This document shows positions 1-7,842 of a stretch of DNA of 14,003 nucleotides, piece by piece. The stretch's first letter is position 1. Each line of letters begins with the position of its first letter. The stretch covers positions 1 through 14,003 of the forward strand of contig DHWI01000060.1 in assembly GCA_002413095.1 (NCBI GenBank), written 5' to 3'. The notes under the pieces were generated by a model that saw only the letters and a program-made list of their open reading frames with translations, did not search any database and had not been told where the DNA came from. The DNA is from Thermoleophilia bacterium UBA5186 (GTDB taxonomy: Bacteria > Actinomycetota > Thermoleophilia > Gaiellales > Gaiellaceae). The position numbers were made by a program, and so were the translations under genes.

Positions 1-74
1 GGAGGTAGCAGCGTTGCCTCCATGAAACGAGTCTATGCGCGGGGCTTCCAGCCACCGGTCGAGGCCGTAGAATC

Positions 75-950
75 ATGCGCTTGGCCGTGGCCGAATACGC
101 CCTTTCTATCGTCGTCGGCTCGAACGGTGCTGCGGGATCGGTTGAGGGATTGCTCGAGACGCTCGAGCCCCAGGTCGACGGGGCCGAGGTGCTCATTTGC
201 GAGCCGAAAGCGAGCGCTCGGGAGGTGCAGCAGCGCTTCCCCTTCGCACGCTTCGTAGAGCGCGCGGACGCGCTCGTCCCGGTGCTCTGGGCCGAGGGCA
301 TAGCGGAGAGCACGGGCCGCGCCGTGGCGCTCACGATCTCGCCGATGCGGCCGGCCCCCGACTGGGTCGCAACGATCCGGGCCCAGCTCGAACGCGTGGA
401 CGTTGTCGCGGGCGCGATCGACCCCGGCCGCGGGCTCCGGCTGAGCGATTGGGCGGAGTACTTCGTCCGCTACGCGCGCGACATGCTGCCCTTCGCCGGT
501 CACGAGTCCGTCGACCTTCCGGGCGACAACGCGGCGTACAGGCGTGACGTTCTCGAGCACGCTCGGCACCTCTACCGCGATGGTTTCTGGGAGCCGGACG
601 TCCACCGCTTCCTGCACCAGCGCGGAGCGGCGCTCTGGCATGCGCCCGAGCTCGTCGTTCGGCAGGGCAGGTCGGCCGGAGCTCGTGCATTCGCACGGCA
701 GAGGCTCGCGCACGGTCGGGTCTACGGAGCTCAGCGTGGTAACGCCATGAGCGCGACGCGGAACCTGGCCGGCGTACTCGGAGCGCCGCTCGTTCCGCCG
801 CTCCAGATCGCGCGTGTCATTCGCGAGACGCAGCGTCGCCGGCGACTTCGCGGACGCCTGATTGCTGCGCTGCCTCTCATCGTGGTGTTCGACTTCGCCT
901 GGGCCGCGGGCGAAGCTCTTGGTCATCTCGACGCCTTGCGGCGGCGATGA
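75..950 (+). CDS. GT2-like glycosyltransferase, first of a tandem pair, lacking the usual acidic metal motif
   Basis: The 291-residue protein has the GT-A layout of family 2 glycosyltransferases. A beta strand ending in SIVVGSNG (about 11-18) opens the nucleotide-sugar domain. GDNAAYRRDVL (150-160) matches the acceptor-side GxNxAxRR motif, and FWEPDVHRFL (171-180) matches the usual GxFDExxF-like segment. A hydrophobic stretch at about 261-285 could anchor it to the membrane. Where GT2 enzymes carry DxD or EDH, this protein reads ALTISPMRP (85-93) with no acidic residue. Its neighbour at 947 has EDHC at the equivalent place, so this copy may be altered in metal binding or inactive. The ATG at 75 is the only in-frame start after the stop at 6-8, with a weak GAGG ten bases upstream. 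The stop overlaps the next start (ATGA, 947-950). Inferred role: sugar transfer at the inner membrane, or a partner subunit of its paralogue. Confidence 0.75.
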   Translation: MRLAVAEYALSIVVGSNGAAGSVEGLLETLEPQVDGAEVLICEPKASAREVQQRFPFARFVERADALVPVLWAEGIAESTGRAVALTISPMRPAPDWVATIRAQLERVDVVAGAIDPGRGLRLSDWAEYFVRYARDMLPFAGHESVDLPGDNAAYRRDVLEHARHLYRDGFWEPDVHRFLHQRGAALWHAPELVVRQGRSAGARAFARQRLAHGRVYGAQRGNAMSATRNLAGVLGAPLVPPLQIARVIRETQRRRRLRGRLIAALPLIVVFDFAWAAGEALGHLDALRRR

Positions 951-1834
951 CCGACCCAGGGCTATCCGTCGTCGTCGCGTCCGTCAATGGGCTGCCCTAT
1001 CTCGCTGATTGCCTGACCGCGCTCGAAACGCGCGCCCAAGACGCCGAGATCGTGGTCGCCGACTGGACGGACGATGCGACCCGTGAGACTGTGCGCCGAC
1101 GATGGCCGCGCGTCCGCCTCCTCTCGTTTGACGAGCCGAAGACGGTTCCCGAGCTGCGCGCGGCCGGAATCGCCGACACGACGAGCTCGTATGTAGCCGT
1201 GATCGAGGATCACTGCAACGTGCGGGAAGGGTGGGCCGACCGCATCGTTGAGCTGCATCGTGCGGGCCGCCCGGTCGTTGGCGGACCGGTTTACAACGCC
1301 GCGACCGCGAGGAGCCGCGATTGGGCCGCTTTCTTCTGCGAATACAGCGCGTCGATGGCCCCGGCTCCCGTGGGTGAGGTCGAGACGTTGGTCGGCATGA
1401 ACGTCTCGTACGACCGTCGTGCGCTCGACGCCATGCGGCCGCTGCTCGAACAGGGACGCTGGGAGAGCGACCTGCACCCGCATCTTCAGCGCAGCGGCCT
1501 GCCGTTGTTTGCCGACGATGCTGTCGCGCTCGATCATGCGAAGGACTTCGGATTCCGCGAGTTCGTGTCGCAGCGCTACCACTACTCGCGGTCGTACGCA
1601 GGAATGAGGCTGGAGTCGCTCGGGGCACAGCGCTGGGTCCACCTGCTTGGCTCGCCGCTGCTCGTGCCGGTCCTCTACGCGCGGATCGCCGGCAACGTGT
1701 TCCGCCGGCGCGTCCACCGGCGGGAGCTTCTGAAGGCGACCCCACTGATTGTTCTGTACCTCTGTGTCTGGAGTTTCGGCGAGGCGGTCGGATATGCGTT
1801 CGGCGGCGGGCGAAGCCTTCTGAAGGTGCGCTGA
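947..1834 (+). CDS. GT2-family glycosyltransferase, second of the tandem pair, with EDHC motif
   Basis: This 295-residue GT-A protein parallels the preceding gene along its whole length. It opens with LSVVVASVNG (6-15), the nucleotide-binding strand. VAVIEDHCNV (83-92) carries the acidic pair expected to bind the metal and sugar nucleotide. GMNVSYDRRAL (150-160) and GRWESDLHPHL (170-180) are the later family motifs. A hydrophobic segment at about 264-284 (around PLIVLYLCVW) is a likely membrane anchor, matching the one in the upstream paralogue. The donor and acceptor cannot be read from sequence. The ATG at 947 overlaps the upstream TGA, which indicates translational coupling. The next gene starts three bases after its stop. 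The intact acidic motif makes this the probable catalytic member of the pair. Confidence 0.85.
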   Translation: MTDPGLSVVVASVNGLPYLADCLTALETRAQDAEIVVADWTDDATRETVRRRWPRVRLLSFDEPKTVPELRAAGIADTTSSYVAVIEDHCNVREGWADRIVELHRAGRPVVGGPVYNAATARSRDWAAFFCEYSASMAPAPVGEVETLVGMNVSYDRRALDAMRPLLEQGRWESDLHPHLQRSGLPLFADDAVALDHAKDFGFREFVSQRYHYSRSYAGMRLESLGAQRWVHLLGSPLLVPVLYARIAGNVFRRRVHRRELLKATPLIVLYLCVWSFGEAVGYAFGGGRSLLKVR

Positions 1835-1837
1835 GCC

Positions 1838-2998
1838 GTGCGGGTCGGTGTCGACGCGACGAGCTGGTCGAACCGTCGTGGGTACGGCCGCTTTGCACGG
1901 AACGCGGTCGGCCGGCTCGTCGATCTCGACGCTGGGACGCGGTACGTCTTCTTCGTGGCCGCCGAGGAGGAGGCCGCTCTCGAGCTGCCAGAGCGCGCCG
2001 AGGTTCGGCCCGTGCGAGGAGTGAGGGCGTCGGTCGATGGCTCGAGCCGCAGCTCCATTGACCTTGCGCGTCTGACCGTGGCTGCGAGCCGCGGCGGTCT
2101 TGACGCGGTGCTCTTCCCCTCGGTGTACACCTATTTTCCGGTCGTCGGAGTGCCGAGTGTGGTCGGGCTCCACGACATAATCACGCGTCAGTTGCCCGAG
2201 CTCGCCCTCGGCGGGACGAAAGACCGAGTCCTCTGGCGGTTGAAAGAGCGAGTTGCGATCAAGCGGGCCACCGTACTCTTCACGGTTTCCAAGGCGTCAC
2301 GGCGTGAGCTTCTGCAGGCCGTTCCAATCGCCGCCGAGCGGATCGTCGTAGTCCCGGAGGCTCCTGACCCCGCTTTCCGCCCGCGCCAACGTGATGAGGC
2401 GGAGGCGGCGGTCGCGAAGCTCGGGCTCCGGCTCGACGAGCCCCTGGTCGTCTACGCCGCCGGACTGAGCCCGCACAAGAACGTCGAGACTCTTGTCGAG
2501 GCTTTTGCGGCCATCTCGACCCCCGCGCGGCTGGTGCTCGCGGGCGACCTCGACGGCGGTCCGTTCCTCTCCGCCGTCAGCTCGATCCGCGCGCGGATCT
2601 GCGAGCTGGGGGTGGAAGAGCGCGTCGTGCTACCCGGCTTTCTGAGCGACGACGAGCTGGCCTGCCTCTACAGCGTCGCGGCCGCGGCTGTCGTCCCGTC
2701 ACTTGCGGAGGGCTTCGGGCTTCCCGCCGTGGAGGCCGCAGCCTGCGGGGCCGCCACAATTCTCAGCGACCTGCCGGCACATCGGGAGACGCTGGACGGC
2801 GTAGCACTCTTCTTTGAACCCCGAAACCGCGCCGCGTTGACGGCGGCCCTCGAACGCATTTTGACCGAGGAGTCGACCCGGCTGGACGTTGGCGAGCGAG
2901 GTCGCGAGGCTGTCTCCCGCCTGTCTTGGGACGCTTCGGCGGAAGCCCTGCGCGACCTCGTCTCCGCAGCCGCGAACGGACGAGGACGCCGTGCCTGA
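1838..2998 (+). CDS. GT4-family (GT-B fold) glycosyltransferase
   Basis: The 386-residue protein has both Rossmann halves of a GT4 retaining glycosyltransferase. The N-terminal domain begins GVDATSW (4-10), followed by a glycine/arginine-rich loop, and contains VVGLHDII (108-115), the acceptor-side strand with His. The C-terminal domain has LVVYAAGLSPHKNVETLVEAF (roughly 203-223), the typical G(R/L)xxxxKN element. EGFGLPAVEA (291-300) is the family's E-x7-E donor-binding motif, and ATILSDLPAHRE (306-317) follows it. It uses a GTG start at 1838, three bases after the previous stop, with GAAGG about a dozen bases upstream. Length is normal for the family. It probably adds a sugar from a nucleotide donor to a lipid-linked intermediate on the cytoplasmic face. 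The exact sugar is unknown. Confidence 0.88.
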   Translation: MRVGVDATSWSNRRGYGRFARNAVGRLVDLDAGTRYVFFVAAEEEAALELPERAEVRPVRGVRASVDGSSRSSIDLARLTVAASRGGLDAVLFPSVYTYFPVVGVPSVVGLHDIITRQLPELALGGTKDRVLWRLKERVAIKRATVLFTVSKASRRELLQAVPIAAERIVVVPEAPDPAFRPRQRDEAEAAVAKLGLRLDEPLVVYAAGLSPHKNVETLVEAFAAISTPARLVLAGDLDGGPFLSAVSSIRARICELGVEERVVLPGFLSDDELACLYSVAAAAVVPSLAEGFGLPAVEAAACGAATILSDLPAHRETLDGVALFFEPRNRAALTAALERILTEESTRLDVGERGREAVSRLSWDASAEALRDLVSAAANGRGRRA

Positions 2999-4217
2999 GC
3001 GGAGCCTCTCGTTCTGCATGGTCACCACGTTCTATCCGCCGTATCACTTCGGCGGTGACGCGATGTACGTCTATCGGCTCTCGAACGCCTTAGCCCGTGG
3101 CGGACACCGCGTCACTGTCGTCCACAGTGTCGATGCGTATCGCGCGCTCTCCGCAGAAAGCCCAGAGGTCGGATTCCCGCAACAGCCGGGAGTCGAAGTG
3201 GTGCCGCTTCGCAGCGGTATCGGCTCGGTCTCGCCACTTCTCACCTATCTCAGTGGGCGGCCTGCGCTGACGGCGGCGCCGCTCAGGAAGATCTTCAGCG
3301 CCGAGGACTTCGACGTAGTCCACTTCCACAACGTGTCGCTGGTAGGAGGACCGGGCGTCTTGTCATACGGCAGCGGCGTCAAGTGCTACACGATGAACGA
3401 GCACTGGCTCGTATGCCCGATGCACGTGCTGTGGAAGAACAACCGGGAGCCCTGCGTCGATCCGAGCTGCTTTCGCTGCTCGCTCACGTTCAAGCGACCG
3501 CCGCAGCTCTGGCGCTACACGAATCTCCTCGAGCGTCAACTCGAGAACGTCGATCTGTTCCTGTCGCCGAGCCGGTTCACCGTTCAGGCGCACCACGACC
3601 GTGGTTTCCGCCGATCGATCCATCACCTCCCCTACTTCCTGCCCAAAGGGGAGGGCGACGGGGTCCCGGAGCTCGAGTCTCCCAAGCGTCCGTATTTCCT
3701 CTACGTCGGCCGTCTCGAGAGGCTCAAGGGCGTGGAGACGCTGATCGAGCGCTTCCGCGACTACCGGTCAGCGGATCTCGTGATCGTGGGCGACGGAAGC
3801 CAAGAGCCCGGGCTGCGGAGACAGGCCGCTGGCCTCGATCACGTCCACTTCGTCGGTCGCGCCCTGCCGCACGCGCTCGCAGGGCTTTACCGGGACGCGA
3901 TCGCGCTCATCGTCCCGTCGGTCGGCTTCGAGGTCTTCGGCATCGTCACGCTCGAAGCGTTCGCGCAACGCACGCCGGCGATCGTCCGCGACCTCGGCGC
4001 GCTGCCCGAGCCTGTGACGGACAGTGGTGGCGGGTACGTCTACGGCACCGACGCCGAGCTCCTCGAGGCGATGGAGCGCCTTCGGCTCGACCGCGCGCAC
4101 CGTGACGAGCTTGGCGCGCGCGGTCACGACGCGTGGCTCGAGAAGTGGTCCGAGGTCCCGCACTTGGACGCGTACCTCCGCCTGATCGCGAACGTCGAGA
4201 CGATCAAGGCGTCGTGA
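2991..4217 (+). CDS. GT4-family glycosyltransferase with a cysteine-rich insertion
   Basis: The product is a 408-residue GT-B enzyme. Its N-terminal domain starts SFCMVTTFYPPYHFGGDA (7-24), the glycine-rich loop typical of GT4, and has DVVHFHN (108-114). EHWLVCP (137-143) is followed by cysteines at 155, 160 and 163, a pattern seen in a GT4 subgroup and perhaps a metal site or disulfide. The donor domain has YFLYVGRLERLKGVETLI (235-252), LVIVGDGSQE (263-272) and VGFEVFGIVTLEAF (311-324), the E-x7-E motif. The GTG at 2991 is chosen because it overlaps the previous stop (GTGCCTGA, 2991-2998) and has GAGGA five bases upstream. The longer TTG start at 2889 would overlap the previous gene by 110 bases. 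ATG at 3018 is possible but cuts into the first strand. The role is one step in glycan chain building; the sugar is unknown. Confidence 0.87.
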   Translation: MPERSLSFCMVTTFYPPYHFGGDAMYVYRLSNALARGGHRVTVVHSVDAYRALSAESPEVGFPQQPGVEVVPLRSGIGSVSPLLTYLSGRPALTAAPLRKIFSAEDFDVVHFHNVSLVGGPGVLSYGSGVKCYTMNEHWLVCPMHVLWKNNREPCVDPSCFRCSLTFKRPPQLWRYTNLLERQLENVDLFLSPSRFTVQAHHDRGFRRSIHHLPYFLPKGEGDGVPELESPKRPYFLYVGRLERLKGVETLIERFRDYRSADLVIVGDGSQEPGLRRQAAGLDHVHFVGRALPHALAGLYRDAIALIVPSVGFEVFGIVTLEAFAQRTPAIVRDLGALPEPVTDSGGGYVYGTDAELLEAMERLRLDRAHRDELGARGHDAWLEKWSEVPHLDAYLRLIANVETIKAS

Positions 4218-4984
4218 ATGCCCTGATCCTCACCTACCACGCAGTCGAACCTGGCTCTTCGCCGCTCCACGTGGCCCCCGAGCTGCTCGAGGAACACCTC
4301 GATTGCATCGTCGCTGCCGGCGCACTGGTGTTGACCGTGGCCGCCCTGGCCGAGCAGATAAGGAGGGGAACGCTCGACCGTCCCGCGGTCGCGATCACTT
4401 TCGACGACGGGCTCGCGAGCGTGGGGGAGCATGCTGCGCCACTGCTCGCGGAGAGGGGCCTCGTGGCGACGATGTTCTGCGTTGCCGGGCGGCTCGGCGG
4501 AACGAGCGACTGGCCGTCGCGCACCCCCGGTACACCTGTCTTTCCGCTCGCAAGCGCGCGGGACGTCGCGGCCCTCGCGGCGGCAGGATGGGAGGTCGGC
4601 GCCCACGGCCTCCAGCACGACCCGCTCGATCAGCTTCCGTTCGACGGTCTGGCGGTCGAGCTTGCAGATTCGAGGAGCCGGTTGGAAGACGCCGCCTGCG
4701 TGGCCGTGCGTTCGTTCGCCTTTCCCTATGGGGCCGTTCCTGCAGAAGCGCCCCGGGCGTTGGTGGCGGCGGGCTACGACGCCGCGTGCGGCGGGCGTCT
4801 CGCTCTGGTCACCCAGGGTAGCGATCCGCTCGCTCTCCCACGTGTCGACGCCCACTATGTCCGCCGCCCTGCGCTGCTCCACGCGGCACTCGACCACAAG
4901 CTCGGCACGTACCTCGCGGCGCGCCGCTTGGCCGCCCGCACGCGACGTGCGGTTCGCAAGGACTATGGAATGGTCGCCCGATGA
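4214..4984 (+). CDS. NodB-type polysaccharide deacetylase (carbohydrate esterase 4)
   Basis: The 256-residue protein opens LILTYHAV (4-11), a common start of bacterial polysaccharide deacetylases. It contains ITFDDG (61-66) with the catalytic and metal-binding Asp pair. HGLQHD (131-136) is the H-x3-4-H metal site, and FAFPYG (168-173) corresponds to the RxPY groove motif. These fit metal-dependent removal of N- or O-acetyl groups from a glycan. No signal peptide is visible, so it may act on a cytoplasmic lipid-linked precursor, or be exported by another route. The GTG at 4214 overlaps the upstream TGA as GTGA (4214-4217), which decides the start; the ORF stays open further upstream, but that would overlap the GT4 gene by 85 bases. 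Its stop overlaps the flippase start (ATGA, 4981-4984). Substrate identity is inferred only from context. Confidence 0.87.
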   Translation: MNALILTYHAVEPGSSPLHVAPELLEEHLDCIVAAGALVLTVAALAEQIRRGTLDRPAVAITFDDGLASVGEHAAPLLAERGLVATMFCVAGRLGGTSDWPSRTPGTPVFPLASARDVAALAAAGWEVGAHGLQHDPLDQLPFDGLAVELADSRSRLEDAACVAVRSFAFPYGAVPAEAPRALVAAGYDAACGGRLALVTQGSDPLALPRVDAHYVRRPALLHAALDHKLGTYLAARRLAARTRRAVRKDYGMVAR

Positions 4985-6273
4985 CCGAGCCGCACACGGA
5001 GCCGCTTCCGATCGAGGTGGAAGCCGCAGCGGCGTGGCGTGGTCTCGTCAAGAATTTCGGCACGCTCCTGCTCGGCGAGGGCGCGGCCGCGTTCTTCGGT
5101 CTCGTGACGTTCCTCTTGCTGGCGCGCAATCTCGGTCCGGCGGGCTTCGGCCTCGTCAGCGTCGGCATCGCCCTGGTCGGCTGGCTCTCGCTCGGAGTCG
5201 ACTCGGGCACCGAGATCCTCAGCCTCCGCAACGTAAGTCGCGACCCGGCCGGCTTCCGCGAGCTCGCGGAGAGGATCCTCGGCCTGCGCATCGTGACGTC
5301 CCTGACAGTGGCGGCTGTTTACCTGGTGATCATCGGCATCGGGACCCGCTCCCCCTCCAACCGCGCGGTGTACCTCGGCTTCGTCGTCGCACTGCCGGCG
5401 ATCGCGCTGAACCTTCGCTGGATCGTCCTCGGCATCGGAGGCGCGCGCGCGGTCGCTGTGGGAAACCTGGCCGCGCGCATCGTTTTCCTCTGCGGTGTCG
5501 TCTTCGCGGTTGTGCCGCACCACGCGGTCGCGCGCGTCCCGTTCGCCTACGCCACCGGGGAGTTCGTCTATGCGGGAGCGATCTTCCTGATGGTGGCCCG
5601 GCGCTTCGGCGTGCTCGTGCCCCGGATTGACGTCGCCTTCTGGGTCGCGACGCTCCGCGAGAGCATCCCCGTGATGATCTCGTCGTACGCGCGCGGGATC
5701 CAGTTCTCGTTCGACGTCCTCCTGATTGGGTTCGTGCTCGGCCCGCGCGATGCGGGCTTCTTCAGCGCCGCGCAAAAGCCCGTTCTGTTCTTCGGCACCG
5801 TGATCGGCCTGTTCTACGTGTCGTTCGTCTCGTCTTACAGCGCCGCAGCCTCCGAGTTCGCGTCGCTTGTTCTCCGCCGAGCGGTGCGGACGTCTCTCGT
5901 CGTGACGCTCCCGGTCGCGTTCACCGTTGCCGCGGTGGCGGAGTTCGTCATCCCGATCGCCTTCGGCCACCGCTACGAGAATGCCGCTCCGGTGCTCGCG
6001 ATCCTGGCCTGGAAGATCCCGTTTTCCGCGCTGACCGCGCCCTTCAGCGGGCTACTCATCGGGACGGGGCAGACGGTGGTTCTGATGCGGAACAACGTGA
6101 TCACCGCCGCGGTGACCGTGTTGGGCAATCTCCTCGCGGTTCCGCTAGTCGGGATCCCCGGGGCGGCGATCGTCGGCGTCGTGTCTTCCGCGACGATCCT
6201 GACCCTCAATTACCGGAGCGCGGCGTCACGGAAACTGGCGCCGCCGCTGAGGGCGCTGCTCGCTCGGGCCTGA
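4981..6273 (+). CDS. Wzx-like oligosaccharide flippase (MOP superfamily)
   Basis: This is a 430-residue polytopic membrane protein. Hydrophobic segments run almost throughout, for example about 27-48, 53-75, 104-121, 129-152, 160-179, 190-206, 242-262, 265-284, 303-328, 336-360 and 370-412, giving roughly 12 helices. Features typical of polysaccharide transporters include LLARNLGPAGFGLVSVGIAL (46-65), a short conserved loop after the first helix, and YENAAPVLAILAWKIPF (332-348) in the second half. Such proteins flip undecaprenyl-linked oligosaccharides across the inner membrane. It sits last in a run of six coupled genes. That suits export of the repeat unit built by the upstream glycosyltransferases and trimmed by the deacetylase. 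ATG at 4981 overlaps the previous stop. No Wzy-type polymerase is seen nearby. Confidence 0.9.
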   Translation: MTEPHTEPLPIEVEAAAAWRGLVKNFGTLLLGEGAAAFFGLVTFLLLARNLGPAGFGLVSVGIALVGWLSLGVDSGTEILSLRNVSRDPAGFRELAERILGLRIVTSLTVAAVYLVIIGIGTRSPSNRAVYLGFVVALPAIALNLRWIVLGIGGARAVAVGNLAARIVFLCGVVFAVVPHHAVARVPFAYATGEFVYAGAIFLMVARRFGVLVPRIDVAFWVATLRESIPVMISSYARGIQFSFDVLLIGFVLGPRDAGFFSAAQKPVLFFGTVIGLFYVSFVSSYSAAASEFASLVLRRAVRTSLVVTLPVAFTVAAVAEFVIPIAFGHRYENAAPVLAILAWKIPFSALTAPFSGLLIGTGQTVVLMRNNVITAAVTVLGNLLAVPLVGIPGAAIVGVVSSATILTLNYRSAASRKLAPPLRALLARA

Positions 6274-6337
6274 GTCGTGCGGCGTCGAAGCCGCGCTTGA
6301 ATGTCCACGTCATCCGCGCGTGGGAATAATTGCAAGG
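6274..6337 (+). promoter_or_regulatory. Intergenic promoter candidate before the methyltransferase pair
   Basis: This 64-base gap is the only sizeable break in the + strand gene run. AATAAT at 6325-6330 matches five of six bases of the -10 consensus and stands out in a GC-rich setting. A transcript starting about seven bases later would begin at or next to the GTG at 6338, giving a leaderless message, which is common in actinobacteria. TTGAAT at 6297-6302 resembles a -35 box but is 22 bases away, too far for a classical promoter. A 5-base inverted repeat (CCACG 6305-6309, CGTGG 6319-6323) also lies here. Read-through from the flippase gene remains possible. Confidence 0.4.
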
Positions 6338-7102
6338 GTGTGTGACACGGTCTCGACGCCGACGGTACCTCCCGATTACTATCGCGCGCTCTACGAAGCG
6401 GAGGAGCGCCACTGGTGGCACCGGGGGATGCGAGCCATCACCGTTGCGCTCCTCGGCTCGCGGCTCCAGCGGCCAGGGTTGAGACTCCTCGACGCCGGCT
6501 GCGGAACGGGCGGGATGCTCGCGTGGGCCATCGAGCGTGCGCAGCCCGCGGAGGCCGCGGGCGTCGATGTGAGCGAGGAGGCGCTCGCGCTGGCGGCCAA
6601 CCGTGCTCCTGGCGCCGACCTTCGCCGCGCGTCCGTCGCCGGCCTTCCGTTCGCCGACGAGTCTTTCGATCTCGTACTGATGAACGACGTGTTGCAGCAT
6701 GTCCGCGAGGACGAGGTGCAGTCCGCCCTCGGCGAGCTTCGCCGCGTGCTGGCGCCGTCGGGCAGCTTGCTGGTCAGGACGAATGGCGGCCTGCGGGCGC
6801 GCCGAGCCTCGGCGGAATGGCGCGTCTATGACCGCGCCAGCCTCGCCATCGTGGTCACGACTGCGGGACTTTACTGCCTGCGTCTGACCCACGCGAACGT
6901 CCTGGGCTCATCCTGGGCGACGCTGAGCGGACACTCGCCGCAAGAGCCCGGTGAAGGGATGCACGGAGTGCCCGAGCCCACCGAAGGGCGCGCGGATGCG
7001 CTCATGGAGCGGCTGCTCCACTTGGAGGCACGGTACCTAGCCAGGCCGGGCCGTTCCCTTCCCTACGGGCACACGCTCTTCGCCCTGGCCGAACGCGCAT
7101 GA
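6338..7102 (+). CDS. Class I SAM-dependent methyltransferase
   Basis: The 254-residue protein has the Rossmann methyltransferase signatures. LRLLDAGCGTGGML (about 48-61) is SAM motif I. GVDVSEEAL (75-83) carries the acidic residue for the ribose. AGLPFADESFDLVLMNDVLQHV (101-122 region) covers motifs II and III, and LRRVLAPSGSLLV follows. Its HWWHRGMR segment near the N-terminus and the ending LPYGHTLFALAERA recall Methyltransf_11/25-type enzymes of actinobacterial gene clusters. The GTG at 6338 is preferred over the GTG at 6320. The codons between them (GGA ATA ATT GCA AGG) are rare here, and a -10-like element lies inside that stretch. The stop overlaps the next start (ATGA). Likely role: methylation of a sugar, lipid or small molecule tied to this locus; the acceptor is unknown. 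Confidence 0.85.
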   Translation: MCDTVSTPTVPPDYYRALYEAEERHWWHRGMRAITVALLGSRLQRPGLRLLDAGCGTGGMLAWAIERAQPAEAAGVDVSEEALALAANRAPGADLRRASVAGLPFADESFDLVLMNDVLQHVREDEVQSALGELRRVLAPSGSLLVRTNGGLRARRASAEWRVYDRASLAIVVTTAGLYCLRLTHANVLGSSWATLSGHSPQEPGEGMHGVPEPTEGRADALMERLLHLEARYLARPGRSLPYGHTLFALAERA

Positions 7103-7842
7103 CGCCCGAAGCGCTGTTCGACCGAGACGCCTCTTGGTACGACGCCGCCCACGACAGCCACAGTGTCGACGGGCACGCCCTGCGCGCCAGGCTGGAGACG
7201 GTTATACGCCGCGTCGGCTCGGGGCCCGGGGATCTGCTGGACGCCGGCATGGGGCCCGGCCGCTTACTCGAGCGTCTCGCGAGCCGTGACTGGACGGTCT
7301 CGGGAGTGGACCTCTCCGAGCGGATGATCGAACATGCTCGGCGGCGTCTTCCGCAGCACGCGAACCGCCTCCTCCAAGCCCCAGTCGAGGCTTTGCCGTT
7401 CGCGGACTCGACCTTCGACATCGTGGTCGCGACCGGCGTACTCGAGTACGTGTCCGACCCAACCCTGGCGGTCGGGGAGCTGGTGCGCGTACTGCGCCCG
7501 GCTGGTCGCTTGATCGCAAGCCTTCCGAACCGCCGCTCCATTCATGTGCTGTCCAAGCGCGCGTACTATCCGCTCGTGCGCGCGGCGAAGCGGGCGCTGG
7601 CTACCGAACGGCCGGCGCCGCCGCGGCAGAACGGCTTGACTCCCGACGCTCTCGAGCGTCTGCTGCGACACAACGGGCTCGATGCGATCGCCTTCGAGCG
7701 CACGAGTTTCGCGATCGTGCCCACGCCGCTCGATCTCATCGCCTCGCGCACGGCTGCTCGCGCGGCCGACGCGCTCGAACGAGGCCACCGGTTCGGGCGG
7801 CTTCTGGCCACTCAGCTCGTCATCGAGGCGCGCCGCCGATGA
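7099..7842 (+). CDS. Class I SAM-dependent methyltransferase, second of a pair
   Basis: The 247-residue protein has SAM motif I as DLLDAGMGPGRLLERL (45-60), SGVDLSERMIEHAR (68-81) for ribose contact, and VEALPFADSTFDIVVATGVLEYV (96-118) as motifs II/III. LRPAGRLIASLPNR then matches post-motif III of the Methyltransf_11 family. An early FDRDASWYD (7-15) is the usual YD-type N-terminal helix. The C-terminal half (about 140-247) is basic and variable, probably for acceptor binding. It is only generally similar to the preceding methyltransferase, so the pair probably methylates different positions rather than being a recent duplicate. Its start overlaps the upstream stop and its stop overlaps the NHL gene start, both as ATGA. 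Substrate is not predictable; sugar O-methylation is one option from context. Confidence 0.85.
   Translation: MTPEALFDRDASWYDAAHDSHSVDGHALRARLETVIRRVGSGPGDLLDAGMGPGRLLERLASRDWTVSGVDLSERMIEHARRRLPQHANRLLQAPVEALPFADSTFDIVVATGVLEYVSDPTLAVGELVRVLRPAGRLIASLPNRRSIHVLSKRAYYPLVRAAKRALATERPAPPRQNGLTPDALERLLRHNGLDAIAFERTSFAIVPTPLDLIASRTAARAADALERGHRFGRLLATQLVIEARRR

Noticed and set aside
1..25. Possible tail of an upstream + strand gene ending at TGA 23-25, with a GGAGG/CCTCC inverted repeat (1-5, 17-21)
   Set aside because: Only seven codons are visible and all frames stay open by chance in such DNA; the hairpin is five pairs with no T tract. Not enough to call a gene or terminator.
33..926. Long minus-strand ORF opposite the first GT2 gene
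   Set aside because: High GC content leaves antisense frames open. The predicted protein is Arg/Glu-rich with no family motif, whereas the + strand frame shows clear GT2 motifs.
962..2173. 403-codon minus-strand ORF across two + strand genes
   Set aside because: It spans the junction of two recognised glycosyltransferase genes and has a low-complexity His/Arg/Asp-rich composition, typical of a shadow frame.
2889..2990. Longer N-terminus for the second GT4 gene from a TTG
   Set aside because: It would overlap the previous gene by 110 bases; the added residues do not resemble a GT4 start, and the GTG at 2991 has a good GAGGA upstream.
4431..5630. 399-codon + strand ORF overlapping the deacetylase and flippase
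   Set aside because: Arg/Ser/Pro-rich with no motif, and out of frame with two genes that show clear family signatures.
4963..5970. 335-codon minus-strand ORF opposite the flippase
   Set aside because: Extremely charged Glu/Arg/Asp/His composition is the mirror of hydrophobic codons on the other strand; it is a shadow of the membrane protein gene.
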